A stretch of DNA of 64,000 bases from assembly GCF_002741055.1 (NCBI RefSeq), contig NZ_CP016809.1, positions 4,504,501 through 4,568,500 of the forward strand, in the 5' to 3' direction. Every line of letters begins with the position of its first letter. The first letter of the stretch is position 1. Positions 16,960 to 25,034 of the stretch are shown here, piece after piece. Position numbers and translations under genes: made by a program. Origin of the DNA: Paenibacillus ihbetae (GTDB lineage: Bacteria; Bacillota; Bacilli; Paenibacillales; Paenibacillaceae). The notes under the pieces were generated by a model. That model saw only the letters and a list, made by a program, of their open reading frames with translations. It ran no database searches and was not told where the DNA came from.

Positions 16960-17814
16960 ATGTCGGCTATTTTGCATCCAGCGACGAGACTGGGCGCCGT
17001 CTCGCTGCGCATTAGCGATTTGGGGCAATCGGTTCGTTTTTATACGGAAGTGGTAGGTTTGAGAATGCTGCGACAGCACGGCAGAGTTGCCGAGCTTACG
17101 GCAGGCGGAAGAGAGACGCTGTTAACGCTTGAGGAAATTGAAGGCTTCGAGGAGTCCAGGGCACGTACAGCCGGATTGTATCATTTCGCCATTCTGGTAC
17201 CGGACCGGGCGAGTCTGGGGCTTGCGCTGCGGAACTTGCTCGCTCATCATATCTCGGTCGGTCAAGGGGACCATCTGGTAAGCGAAGCCCTCTACATTAA
17301 CGATCCGGACGGCAACGGCATCGAGATTTACGCCGATCGGCCTCGTGAAACCTGGAAGCGGGATGCTCAAGGGGAATACATTATGACAACCGATCCGGTT
17401 GATATCGATGGATTGCTTGCTCTGTCCGCGGATAAGGAATGGAACGGACTTCCCGAGGACACCGTCATCGGACATGTGCATTTCCATGTATCGGATCTTC
17501 GCCAAGCCCGTGCGTTCTATTGCGATACGCTTGGGTTTGAACTGACCGCCCATTACGGCGGAGCCGCCCTGTTTATTTCCGCGGGGGGATATCACCATCA
17601 TATCGGGTTAAACACATGGGCCGGTACCGGCATCCCGAATACGCCGCCGCATGCAGCCGGTATCGAAAGCTTTACCATCGTGCTTCCAAGCGAGGAGGAG
17701 CTTCAAGCCGTAACCGGACGAATCCGCGAGGCAGGCCTCGCCACTGTACAACGGGAGGGCGCTTGGTTCGTTCAGGACCCTTCGGATATATGGATCCGGC
17801 TGCTGGCCGCATAA
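16960..17814 (+). CDS. catE: Catechol-2,3-dioxygenase-like VOC protein (CatE-like)
   Basis: The 284-residue protein has two vicinal-oxygen-chelate modules. It follows B. subtilis CatE closely: LGAVSLRISDLGQSVRFYTEVVGL at the start, GLYHFAILVPDRASLG, SEALYINDPDGNGIEIYADRPRETW in the middle, then VIGHVHFHVSDLRQARAFYCDTLGF and SAGGYHHHIGLNTWAG. Metal-ligand histidines and a glutamate are visible (YHFAI, GHVHFH, IEIYAD). CatE cleaves catechol and serves in thiol/quinone stress. TCAGGAGTGAGGGA precedes ATG 16960. Confidence 0.8.
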   Translation: MSAILHPATRLGAVSLRISDLGQSVRFYTEVVGLRMLRQHGRVAELTAGGRETLLTLEEIEGFEESRARTAGLYHFAILVPDRASLGLALRNLLAHHISVGQGDHLVSEALYINDPDGNGIEIYADRPRETWKRDAQGEYIMTTDPVDIDGLLALSADKEWNGLPEDTVIGHVHFHVSDLRQARAFYCDTLGFELTAHYGGAALFISAGGYHHHIGLNTWAGTGIPNTPPHAAGIESFTIVLPSEEELQAVTGRIREAGLATVQREGAWFVQDPSDIWIRLLAA

Positions 17815-17816
17815 AT

Positions 17817-17857
17817 ATAAAGCCTGACGGATACGATCATCCGTCAGGCTTTATTTG
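17817..17857 (+). terminator. Rho-independent terminator after catE
   Basis: ATAAAGCCTGACGGAT pairs with ATCCGTCAGGCTTTAT around a short loop, a near-perfect 16-bp stem. It can serve both strands, since the next gene is convergent. Confidence 0.88.
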
Positions 17858-17906
17858 CTTGGGAGACAAGAACGAGTCTCGCCTCCTTCTCACAATTTAA
17901 TAACAC

Positions 17907-18422
17907 TTAGGTTCGGTTCAACTGTTCCAGCGTCTGGAGCATATGATCCGCCAAATTCGGAAGGTCCTCCATCTGCTCCTCGTTAATGGTGCGCGGGAAA
18001 CGTACCTCGGTCATGATGCGGTATCCGCGTGCTTCTTCTCCAACGATGTATGTCACGGTCTGCACCGGGGGAATCTCGGGTTCCCATATGGCGGCGACGA
18101 TTCGGGAAATAGCTGCGCATTCTTCTTCAATGCTCTTCACGTTTTTATAAAAGCGGACATTCAGCTTGCAGCCAGGCTGCTTTCCCGGCGTTTCCAATAT
18201 TTCGGCCGCGAGCTCTTGAAGTCCGGCATCAAGGCGAATTTCCGCAGCTGCCTCCTCCAGCCCCCTTAGCTCAAACCTCAGGCTGAAGCTCCTCGACATG
18301 ACGGCCATGTCCAGCAGATCCTCCCGTCCGGTAACGAGGATGAGCTCGTCCAGATTGTCCAAGTCGTAGACTACGTTCTCAATGCCTACTTTTAAATTTT
18401 CAAATACAGTCGGGTCAAACAT
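17907..18422 (-). CDS. Hypothetical protein
   Basis: I do not recognise this 171-residue protein. It is acidic and without signal peptide or membrane helix (DPTVFENLKVGIENVVYDLDNLDELILVTG at the start; YIVGEEARGYRIMTEVRFPRTI in the middle). The alternating pattern suggests an alpha/beta fold. AAAGGA lies 8 bases before the ATG at 18422, better spaced than the upstream in-frame ATG at 18431. It is divergent from the ArsR-type gene. Confidence 0.7.
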   Translation of the reverse strand: MFDPTVFENLKVGIENVVYDLDNLDELILVTGREDLLDMAVMSRSFSLRFELRGLEEAAAEIRLDAGLQELAAEILETPGKQPGCKLNVRFYKNVKSIEEECAAISRIVAAIWEPEIPPVQTVTYIVGEEARGYRIMTEVRFPRTINEEQMEDLPNLADHMLQTLEQLNRT

Positions 18423-18646
18423 CGTGCACATCCTTTTTGCGATTCATTGAACATCCTTCCGTTGTGGTTAATATACCATACTTCATTATGCAATCGAAAA
18501 TTCGGTGCGCGATAGATAAGGCGGACGACATCGGCTTTAAGATCTTTTCTGTTCGGCCGGCAGTTCCATGGCGATTTGAAGGATTCGAGAGGACTGAAAG
18601 CGACTTGTAGATTTAAGTGATGGCCTTGATTCAGTGACTGGAAGTA

Positions 18647-18675
18647 TTGACCAGGGAGAGAAAACCGGATATGAT
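18647..18675 (+). promoter_or_regulatory. Sigma-A promoter of the ArsR-type regulator operon
   Basis: TTGACC (18647-18652) and TATGAT (18670-18675) are separated by 17 bases. The predicted start, near 18682, lies just before an inverted repeat. Confidence 0.7.
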
Positions 18676-18687
18676 CTATCCATAACA

Positions 18688-18703
18688 GTAAAAATAATTT
18701 TAC
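18688..18703 (+). promoter_or_regulatory. Probable operator (inverted repeat) of the ArsR-type regulator
   Basis: GTAAAA-ATAA-TTTTAC has perfect 6-bp arms. It lies about 6-21 bases downstream of the predicted transcription start, a placement suited to repression by the regulator encoded next. Confidence 0.55.
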
Positions 18704-18729
18704 CGATAAAAAAATACGGAGGTGACTAA

Positions 18730-19362
18730 ATGGATATTACGGGGGTTTACAAAATTTCAACGCATGAGCAGCTTAAAGCGATTGCCGACCCGTTGCGGAC
18801 GAAAATGCTGATGAATCTTGTGAAGAAGGAATATACCGGCCAGCAGCTGGCGGAAATGCTGGGGATTACACGGAATAATATATATTTTCATCTTAGGGAG
18901 CTGGAGAAGCACGGCGTTATCCGGATTGTCCGGAAAGAGGAGAAGAACGGCATCGTTCAGAAATATTACCGGGCTGCAGCAAGCCGGTTTATTCCCGAGG
19001 AGCATCTGCTGCCCAGCCTGGATTTGGTCGAAACCTCAAGGCAGGTATTCCTGGAGACGCTCGATGCTGCGCGATCCCAAGTCGAGCATGCGCCAGCATC
19101 CTCCTTTGCCCTGGATCACACCCATGAGAGCAAACGAAAGAACATTGCCTCGACCTACAGCTTCTATGCCACGGAGGAGAGCTTCCACGCGTTTATTGAA
19201 GAATTTAAGCAGCTGATGCACAAGCATTTCTCCATGCGGAATACGGAAGCAAGCGAGGCTTCGCGATCGGAAGATGAGAAAAGCTACCGCATGTCCTTGA
19301 TCGCGTTTCCTGATGGAGCCGAGGGGACGGACAGTCAAGAAGAGAAGCAGGATGGAGGATAG
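18730..19362 (+). CDS. ArsR-type winged-helix transcriptional regulator
   Basis: The protein has 210 residues. Residues 10-85 form a winged helix-turn-helix: HEQLKAIADPLRTKMLMNLVKKEYTGQQLAEMLGITRNNIYFHLRELEKHGVIRIV. The C-terminal part is hydrophilic with a helical segment (TEESFHAFIEEFKQLMHKHF) that may dimerise. No cysteine metal site is evident, so a metal role is not supported. It is followed 1 base later by a metallo-hydrolase gene and is probably autoregulated through the operator upstream. CGGAGGTGACTAA precedes the ATG. Confidence 0.85.
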   Translation: MDITGVYKISTHEQLKAIADPLRTKMLMNLVKKEYTGQQLAEMLGITRNNIYFHLRELEKHGVIRIVRKEEKNGIVQKYYRAAASRFIPEEHLLPSLDLVETSRQVFLETLDAARSQVEHAPASSFALDHTHESKRKNIASTYSFYATEESFHAFIEEFKQLMHKHFSMRNTEASEASRSEDEKSYRMSLIAFPDGAEGTDSQEEKQDGG

Positions 19363-19363
19363 T

Positions 19364-20176
19364 ATGCATATGAAAAACAAACACCATAACATTGTCATCG
19401 ACGACGCCTGGTTTACGGTTTCCGAGCTGGACGAGGCGACTTATGCAATCAGTGAATTCGGCCATTGGGAAAAGGTCCACTCCTACTTGCTGCTGGGCAG
19501 TGAACGGGCAGCGCTTATCGATACGGGACTCGGCATCGATAATATGAGAAGGATGACCGATCAGCTGACCGACCTTCCCATTATGGTGCTGACGACTCAC
19601 GTTCACGCCGACCACATCGGAAGCCACGGCCAGTACGATGAAATTTACGTGCATGAGGCCGAGGAGGACTGGCTTGTCAGCGGAATCAAAAAGCTGTCGA
19701 TAGAACAGATCCGGAAGGATATTTCGCGTGACATTACGCGACCGGTACCGCCATCATTTAATCCGGCAACGTACACCCCGTACCAGGGGCGCCCTGCCGG
19801 CCTGCTGCGTGACGGGGACGTGATTGAGCTGGGGAATCGAAGGCTGGTGATCTACCACACCCCGGGCCATTCTCCCGGACATATCGCTGTTCTCGATACG
19901 AGCAGGGGGTATCTGTTCACCGGGGATCTGCTGTATGACGAAACCCCCGTCTACGCGTTTTATCCGACGACAAGTCCGGAGGATCTCGTCCGCTCGTTGG
20001 AGCGGATTGCCGCCATCGAAGGCGTGACCCAAATTTACGGGGGGCATAACCGGATCGGGCTGCCTCCGGAGCTGCTGAGGGTTGTACGGGAGGCCGCCAG
20101 GGAGCTTAGGGAGAAGGATCTGATCCGTTTCGGGACAGGCATTCACCGCTTTGATGGATTTTCAGTACAATTCTAA
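19364..20176 (+). CDS. MBL-fold metallo-hydrolase
   Basis: The 270-residue protein has the metallo-beta-lactamase signature THVHADHIGSHG, then further metal ligands in HTPGHSPGHIAV, FTGDLLYDE and IYGGHNRIG. This set indicates a two-metal hydrolase; the substrate is unknown. ATG 19364 follows the regulator's stop codon at once, with ATGGAGGAT overlapping the end of that gene, so the two are translationally coupled. This suggests the ArsR-type protein senses something this enzyme acts on (inference). Confidence 0.87.
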   Translation: MHMKNKHHNIVIDDAWFTVSELDEATYAISEFGHWEKVHSYLLLGSERAALIDTGLGIDNMRRMTDQLTDLPIMVLTTHVHADHIGSHGQYDEIYVHEAEEDWLVSGIKKLSIEQIRKDISRDITRPVPPSFNPATYTPYQGRPAGLLRDGDVIELGNRRLVIYHTPGHSPGHIAVLDTSRGYLFTGDLLYDETPVYAFYPTTSPEDLVRSLERIAAIEGVTQIYGGHNRIGLPPELLRVVREAARELREKDLIRFGTGIHRFDGFSVQF

Positions 20177-20239
20177 CGGATAAGGTTGGCAGCCAGATCA
20201 GCATGTCTGGCCGGGGCCAATCGCCTGGTCAATGCAGCG

Positions 20240-20287
20240 CAAAAAGCCTCCGGCAGATATCGGTTCATCCTGCCGGAGGCTTTTTTA
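20240..20287 (+). terminator. Bidirectional terminator between the MBL and speD genes
   Basis: AAAAAGCCTCCGGCAG pairs with CTGCCGGAGGCTTTTT. The A-rich and T-rich flanks allow use from both sides, and the genes are convergent. Confidence 0.88.
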
Positions 20288-20302
20288 GGTGAAGAGAGGT
20301 TC

Positions 20303-21109
20303 TCAATCCATGTTTTTGCCGTAGTAAATTTCGTTCATTTCCAGCGTCAACCGCTCGGTAATTTCCTGTTGCTCTTGAGGGGACAGCTTGTCTTTCGTGT
20401 ATCCGAACAAGTAGTTATCCAGGTCGAATTGTTTGAGCTTGCACTTGGTGTGGAACAGGTTCTCCTGATAGACGTTAACGTCGATCATGTCGAACATTTC
20501 CTTGACCTCGTCAGGAATATAGTTCTGGATGGAGCTGATCTCATGGTCGATAAACAGCTTGTGACCGTGAATATCGCGCGTGAAGCCCCGGATTTTGTAG
20601 TCGATGGTCATGATATCCGTATCGAAGGAGTGAATTAAATAATTCAGCGCTTTCAGCGGCGATATTTCGCCGCAGGTGGATACGTCGATATCGGCGCGGA
20701 AGGTGCTGATGCCTTCGTCCGGGTGGAATTCCGGGTACGTATGCACGGTAATATGACTTTTATCAAGCTGGAGCATCACATTGTCCGGCAGCGGACCCGG
20801 TGATTCATCATATGATTCCTCAGGGACCTCGACGACCGGTCCTTCCGATACAAGGACGGTTACGCTGGCCCCCTGCGGAACATAATCCTGCTTGGCGATA
20901 TTCAGGACATGCGCCCCGATGATATCGGCGACATGACTTAGAATTTTTGTCAGCCGGTCGGCATTGTACTGCTCGTCAATGTATTCAAGGTAAGCCTCCC
21001 GCTCTTCCCTTGTTTTGGTATAGCACACATCGTACATATTGAAGCTTAGAGATTTGGTCAGGTTGTTGAAGCCGTGTAAGGTGACGCGCTGTTCCGGTGT
21101 AATATCCAT
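20303..21109 (-). CDS. speD: S-adenosylmethionine decarboxylase proenzyme
   Basis: SpeD makes decarboxylated SAM, the aminopropyl donor for spermidine. The 268-residue protein is of the longer E. coli-like class. The self-cleavage site KSHIT, whose serine becomes the pyruvoyl group, lies at about residue 118 in [36 protein letters not shown] contains other conserved catalytic residues. AAGGGGAAATTTCAT lies before the start. No speE is in the window. Confidence 0.93.
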   Translation of the reverse strand: MDITPEQRVTLHGFNNLTKSLSFNMYDVCYTKTREEREAYLEYIDEQYNADRLTKILSHVADIIGAHVLNIAKQDYVPQGASVTVLVSEGPVVEVPEESYDESPGPLPDNVMLQLDKSHITVHTYPEFHPDEGISTFRADIDVSTCGEISPLKALNYLIHSFDTDIMTIDYKIRGFTRDIHGHKLFIDHEISSIQNYIPDEVKEMFDMIDVNVYQENLFHTKCKLKQFDLDNYLFGYTKDKLSPQEQQEITERLTLEMNEIYYGKNMD

Positions 21110-21265
21110 ATGAAATTTCCCCTTGTGATTGATATATCAGGTTCGAGTTATTCTTTCCCATAATGATGATTCCTAGTCGACTGGGAAATGGGCAGCCGAA
21201 TTATTATTATGTTCTTTACCCGAATCGGGACACCGAATAACAAGAGAATCCCCGTCAATACGTAA

Positions 21266-21299
21266 AGAAGGGTCCCTTGCGAGCGCAAAGAACCCTTCT
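21266..21299 (-). terminator. Hairpin, probable terminator of the SRPBCC gene
   Basis: AGAAGGGT pairs with ACCCTTCT and an inner CTTTGCG with CGCAAGG-like sequence. Read on the minus strand it follows the SRPBCC gene, but the T run is weak (CTTCTTTA). Confidence 0.4.
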
Positions 21300-21386
21300 A
21301 TGGCAGGGGCGTTAAGCAACGCGTGAAACAATCTTTCGTTGTACTACGGGAAATCGTGATCTCCCCAAAATATTCGCGCTTGATGC

Positions 21387-21848
21387 TTATTGGCAGCAGA
21401 GAACGCCCTGGCCCGATTCCATGCGGGATTTCAGGCTTGCGAGCATATCCTCCCATGCTTTGACATGCCACGACCTCGCAGCTTGCCAGTCGGCAGAGTC
21501 CTTCCAGCCATGATGCTTCAGCGTAACCCGGGTCCCTTCAGGCTCCGGCGCGAGGATGACCTCAACCCAGGTAAGCTCGCCACTGCGGTTCATCGTGTCC
21601 GCGAACGGATCGGGTCCTTTCCATTCAAAAGCGAGCACATGCGGCTCCTCGTACTTCAGAATGGTGCACCCGGCTGTGCTCATGCTGCGTTTATCCGCGG
21701 GGTTGAAGTACAGCTCGAATTTCCCTCCCTCCCTGGCTTCAATATCTGCAGCTGGTGCGAACCATTCCGTAATGCGCGCAGTTTCCGTCCACGCGCGCCA
21801 TACAAGCGCGATGTCTGCCTGGATCTGTGTTTCTTGTGTGATAATCAT
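21387..21848 (-). CDS. SRPBCC / AHSA1-like domain protein
   Basis: The 153-residue protein has the START/Bet v1-like pattern of AHSA1 proteins: ALVWRAWTETARITEWFAPAADIEAREGGKFELYF near the start, YEEPHVLAFEWKGPD and VTLKHHGWKDSADW later, and a final amphipathic helix. Such proteins bind small hydrophobic ligands; its role is unknown. The start is set at 21848 with GGAGGAG 6 bases upstream, instead of 21863. It probably shares a transcript with the AraC-type gene upstream, 65 bases away. Confidence 0.82.
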   Translation of the reverse strand: MIITQETQIQADIALVWRAWTETARITEWFAPAADIEAREGGKFELYFNPADKRSMSTAGCTILKYEEPHVLAFEWKGPDPFADTMNRSGELTWVEVILAPEPEGTRVTLKHHGWKDSADWQAARSWHVKAWEDMLASLKSRMESGQGVLCCQ

Positions 21849-21913
21849 ATCTTTCTCCTCCATTAATCCATTCCTTTTCCCATTATAACGGGGAAAATCG
21901 GCCCGAAATTCTT

Positions 21914-22699
21914 CTACTTTGCTGAGTTGCCCCGTTCCTTTTCAAACAGCAGCAGCGGCAGATTCACGACGATGGGCGGATCGTACGGCTGCGGCTCCCT
22001 GAGCGTGATGACAACGCTGATATCCGTCGTTTCATTGACGTGAACAGGCTCGTCCAGCTTGCCCCGCAGCGAATGGTTGAGCAGATAATAGTCTTTCGGG
22101 TTCAGGCTCCACGGAATGCCGGCGGCCAGAACGTAATATGTGCCTGGAGGCATCCCCGTGATGACGCAGGTTCTCCTCTTCAGGTTGACGGCGGTGCCGG
22201 CGGCGGGTCTTTGATCGGGTACAGGTCGTGGGAAGAGCCCGACGTAGATAATGCCGTGAAAACCGGAAGGGGCCTCGATCCGGCAATGAACCCGCGGCAG
22301 TTGGCCCGAACGTTCTTCTGTGAAGCTTAGCGGCTTATGCCTATATTGGTTGACATACTGGTGAAGGGACTCGGAGACGGACCGGAATTTGCGCGGAGAT
22401 AGTCCGACGAACTGCTTGAACCGCGAATTGAAGGTGCCCGGGCTTGTAAGTCCGACGTGCATCCCGATCTTGACCAGCAGGGAGGGGGCTTTCAGCAGCT
22501 CCGATTTCCCCGATTCCACCCGGAGGGCGGATAGATATTGCCTTACCGAAATCCCCGTGGTTTTTTTGAATATCCTTGAAAAATGAAACGGGCTGTACCC
22601 GGCCTGATCTGCCAGCCGCTTTGTGGTCAAGGGCTCGTCCAGATGCTCCTTCATATATTGGATCGCCTTGGCAATGATTTCGCCATGCTCTTCATTCAT
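21914..22699 (-). CDS. AraC-family regulator with an unusual C-terminal beta domain
   Basis: Residues 8-105 hold two helix-turn-helix motifs of the AraC type (KRLADQAGYSPFHFSRIFKKTTGIS and GLTSPGTFNSRFKQFVGLSPRKFR). Unlike typical members the DNA-binding part is N-terminal. The remaining 140 residues look like a beta-sandwich (GIIYVGLFPRP; CVITGMPPGTYYVLAAGIPW), similar in style to carboxypeptidase-regulatory-like domains. That part probably senses a ligand or partner (inference). It may control the SRPBCC gene directly downstream. Confidence 0.82.
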   Translation of the reverse strand: MNEEHGEIIAKAIQYMKEHLDEPLTTKRLADQAGYSPFHFSRIFKKTTGISVRQYLSALRVESGKSELLKAPSLLVKIGMHVGLTSPGTFNSRFKQFVGLSPRKFRSVSESLHQYVNQYRHKPLSFTEERSGQLPRVHCRIEAPSGFHGIIYVGLFPRPVPDQRPAAGTAVNLKRRTCVITGMPPGTYYVLAAGIPWSLNPKDYYLLNHSLRGKLDEPVHVNETTDISVVITLREPQPYDPPIVVNLPLLLFEKERGNSAK

Positions 22700-23063
22700 T
22701 TTTGAACAATCACCAACTTTGGATAAATATCGATCCGTCAGGCCCGTTATGTCAGGCCCGCTGTCATGCCTTCTGATTGATTTACTTCTTTACGCACCAA
22801 GCTTTTTCCTGCCTGATCCGGTTGCCCATTCATTGAAACACCGTTAAACTTAAAGGATGGTAGATTTGTTAACGATCGGCAGCCGCTCGAATATGTGCTC
22901 GTAAGAAGACGCGATCATGCGGCTTCACGTTGCACAGTGTGCACCTTTACCTGTGTGCACCATGGGTGGTCCGGGGCAAGCCTGATGGCAGCCGGTCCGG
23001 CTCTTTCGAGGGGCAGAACGAATTTTTAGTTGCAAAGTCAAGTGATATAAGGAGTTTTTATCC
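22700..23063. other. Intergenic region between AraC-type gene and recQ
   Basis: No gene is supported. It contains two copies of GTCAGGCCCG (22737-22746, 22751-22760), two copies of GTGTGCACC 16 bases apart (22937-22945, 22953-22961), and a small palindrome, TGCAC-AGT-GTGCA, at 22931-22943. ATATAAGGAG directly before recQ is its ribosome binding site. Confidence 0.5.
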
Positions 23064-24944
23064 ATGAATGTGGAAACGAATGATAGAGAATCCATGAATA
23101 TGGAGGCCGCGCGGGAATACCTGCAGCGATATTACGGTTATCCGGATTTTCGGGAAGGCCAGAAGAAGATCGTGGACAGCCTGCTGCACGGAAGGGACAC
23201 GCTCGGCATTATGCCGACTGGCGGCGGGAAATCCATCTGCTACCAAATTCCTGCGCTCATGCATCCGGGGCTGACGCTTGTCATATCCCCCCTAATATCC
23301 TTGATGAAGGACCAGGTGGATGCATTGACGACGGCGGGCATCAACGCCGCTTACATCAACAGCACGCTCAGCGGCAAAGAGGTGAACGAGCGCATACGCG
23401 CGGCCAAGCGTGGGGATTTGAAGCTGCTGTACGTTGCCCCGGAGCGGCTTGAGCTGGATTGGTTCCGGGAGGAAATGGCCGGCCTGGATATCTCCATCGT
23501 CGCCGTAGACGAGGCGCACTGTGTGTCTCAGTGGGGGCATGACTTCCGGACAAGCTATCTTTCGGTCGCGCCTTTTGTCGCGGAGCTGCCCGGAAGGCCG
23601 ATTGTTGCGGCATTCACGGCAACGGCCACCCCCGAGGTCATGGAGGATATGCAGCGTCTTCTCCGCCTTGATGACCCGCAGGTATTCGTTACGGGGCTGG
23701 GCCGCGACAATCTGGAAATGTCGGTGCTGCGCGGGGAGAACAAGCGGGAGTTCGTTCTGAATTACGCGGCTTCGCACGCCCACCAATCGGGCATCATCTA
23801 CGCTGCCACCCGCAAAGAGGTCGATGATCTGTGTCAACGGCTGCAGGCCCATGGATTGCCCGCAGGCCGGTATCATGCCGGGATGAGCGATGCCGAGCGG
23901 GCCGAGAGCCAGGAAGCGTTCCTCTATGACGATATTCGGGTGATCGTCGCCACGAATGCGTTCGGCATGGGGATCGACAAATCGAATGTGCGTTACGTCA
24001 TCCATTACAATATGCCGAAAAATATGGAGTCCTACGTGCAGGAGGCGGGCCGTGCGGGAAGGGACGGCGAGCCGAGCCAGTGCATCCTGCTGTTCAGCGC
24101 GCAGGACATCATGACCCAGAAGTTTCTGATCGAACAGAACCCGCAGGATTCGGAGCGCAAGCATAACGAATACCGCAAGCTTCAGCAAATGATCGATTAT
24201 TGCTATACGACGCGCTGCCTGCGCAGCGCAATGCTGGATTATTTCGGGGAGGAGCATGACGACAAGCCCTGCGGCACGTGCAGCTCCTGCACGGACGACC
24301 GGGAGCTGATCGATATTACCGTGGATGCGCAGAAGATTTTCTCCTGCATTCACCGGATGCGCGAGCGGTTTGGCGTGTCCATGGTGGCAGCGGTCTTGAA
24401 GGGCTCGCGCGCCAAAAAAGTTCTGGAATACGGCTTTGACCGCCTACCCACTTATGGCGTCATGTCGAACCGAACCGAGAAGGAAATATCCGAGACGATC
24501 AATGTGCTTATCTCGGAGGGCTATTTGGCCTTGACAGAGGGGCAATATCCGGTCGTGAAGCTGCAGAGCGGGGCCGCGGAAGTGCTGAAGGGCCAGCGCG
24601 AGGTCATGCAGCGCGTGCCGAGGCCTGCGCGCACCGCTGGCGGAACGCGCAGCGCCAGCCGCCGCGATTCATCGCCGTCGGCGGTCAACGAGACGGTGTT
24701 CGAGCAGCTTCGCCTCATCCGGCGAGAGCTGGCGAGCAAGGAGCATGTGCCTTCGTACATCATTTTCAATGATGCAACGCTGCGCGAAATGAGCGTGGTC
24801 TGCCCGCAGACCGAGGACGAAATGCTGCAAGTCAAAGGTGTAGGGGAAGTGAAGTTCCGCAAGTATGGGCGGCCGTTTCTGGAGTTTTTCCAGAATGGCC
24901 CGGGGGTTACGGCGGAGAGCGATGACTTGTATGATTATGAGTGA
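23064..24944 (+). CDS. recQ: ATP-dependent DNA helicase RecQ
   Basis: RecQ unwinds DNA 3'-5' during repair and recombination. The 626-residue protein has all parts in order: Walker A in MPTGGGKSICYQIPALM, the DEAH box in VDEAHCVSQWGHDFR, helicase C domain with ATNAFGMGIDKSNVRYVIHYN and QEAGRAGRDGE, a zinc-binding RecQ-Ct with four cysteines (CYTTRC; CGTCSSC), a winged helix, and an HRDC domain from about residue 535. The start at 23064 follows AAGGAG with 9-base spacing. A basic, Ser/Arg-rich linker (RPARTAGGTRSASRRDSSP) precedes the HRDC domain. Confidence 0.96.
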   Translation: MNVETNDRESMNMEAAREYLQRYYGYPDFREGQKKIVDSLLHGRDTLGIMPTGGGKSICYQIPALMHPGLTLVISPLISLMKDQVDALTTAGINAAYINSTLSGKEVNERIRAAKRGDLKLLYVAPERLELDWFREEMAGLDISIVAVDEAHCVSQWGHDFRTSYLSVAPFVAELPGRPIVAAFTATATPEVMEDMQRLLRLDDPQVFVTGLGRDNLEMSVLRGENKREFVLNYAASHAHQSGIIYAATRKEVDDLCQRLQAHGLPAGRYHAGMSDAERAESQEAFLYDDIRVIVATNAFGMGIDKSNVRYVIHYNMPKNMESYVQEAGRAGRDGEPSQCILLFSAQDIMTQKFLIEQNPQDSERKHNEYRKLQQMIDYCYTTRCLRSAMLDYFGEEHDDKPCGTCSSCTDDRELIDITVDAQKIFSCIHRMRERFGVSMVAAVLKGSRAKKVLEYGFDRLPTYGVMSNRTEKEISETINVLISEGYLALTEGQYPVVKLQSGAAEVLKGQREVMQRVPRPARTAGGTRSASRRDSSPSAVNETVFEQLRLIRRELASKEHVPSYIIFNDATLREMSVVCPQTEDEMLQVKGVGEVKFRKYGRPFLEFFQNGPGVTAESDDLYDYE

Positions 24945-25034
24945 GGGGCAATGGCTGACCTTGCGATGAATAGGCATTGGCCTAACGGATCGCTAAGCTG
25001 CATGTACGGAATTTGAAGAGAAGGATCGTGAATC

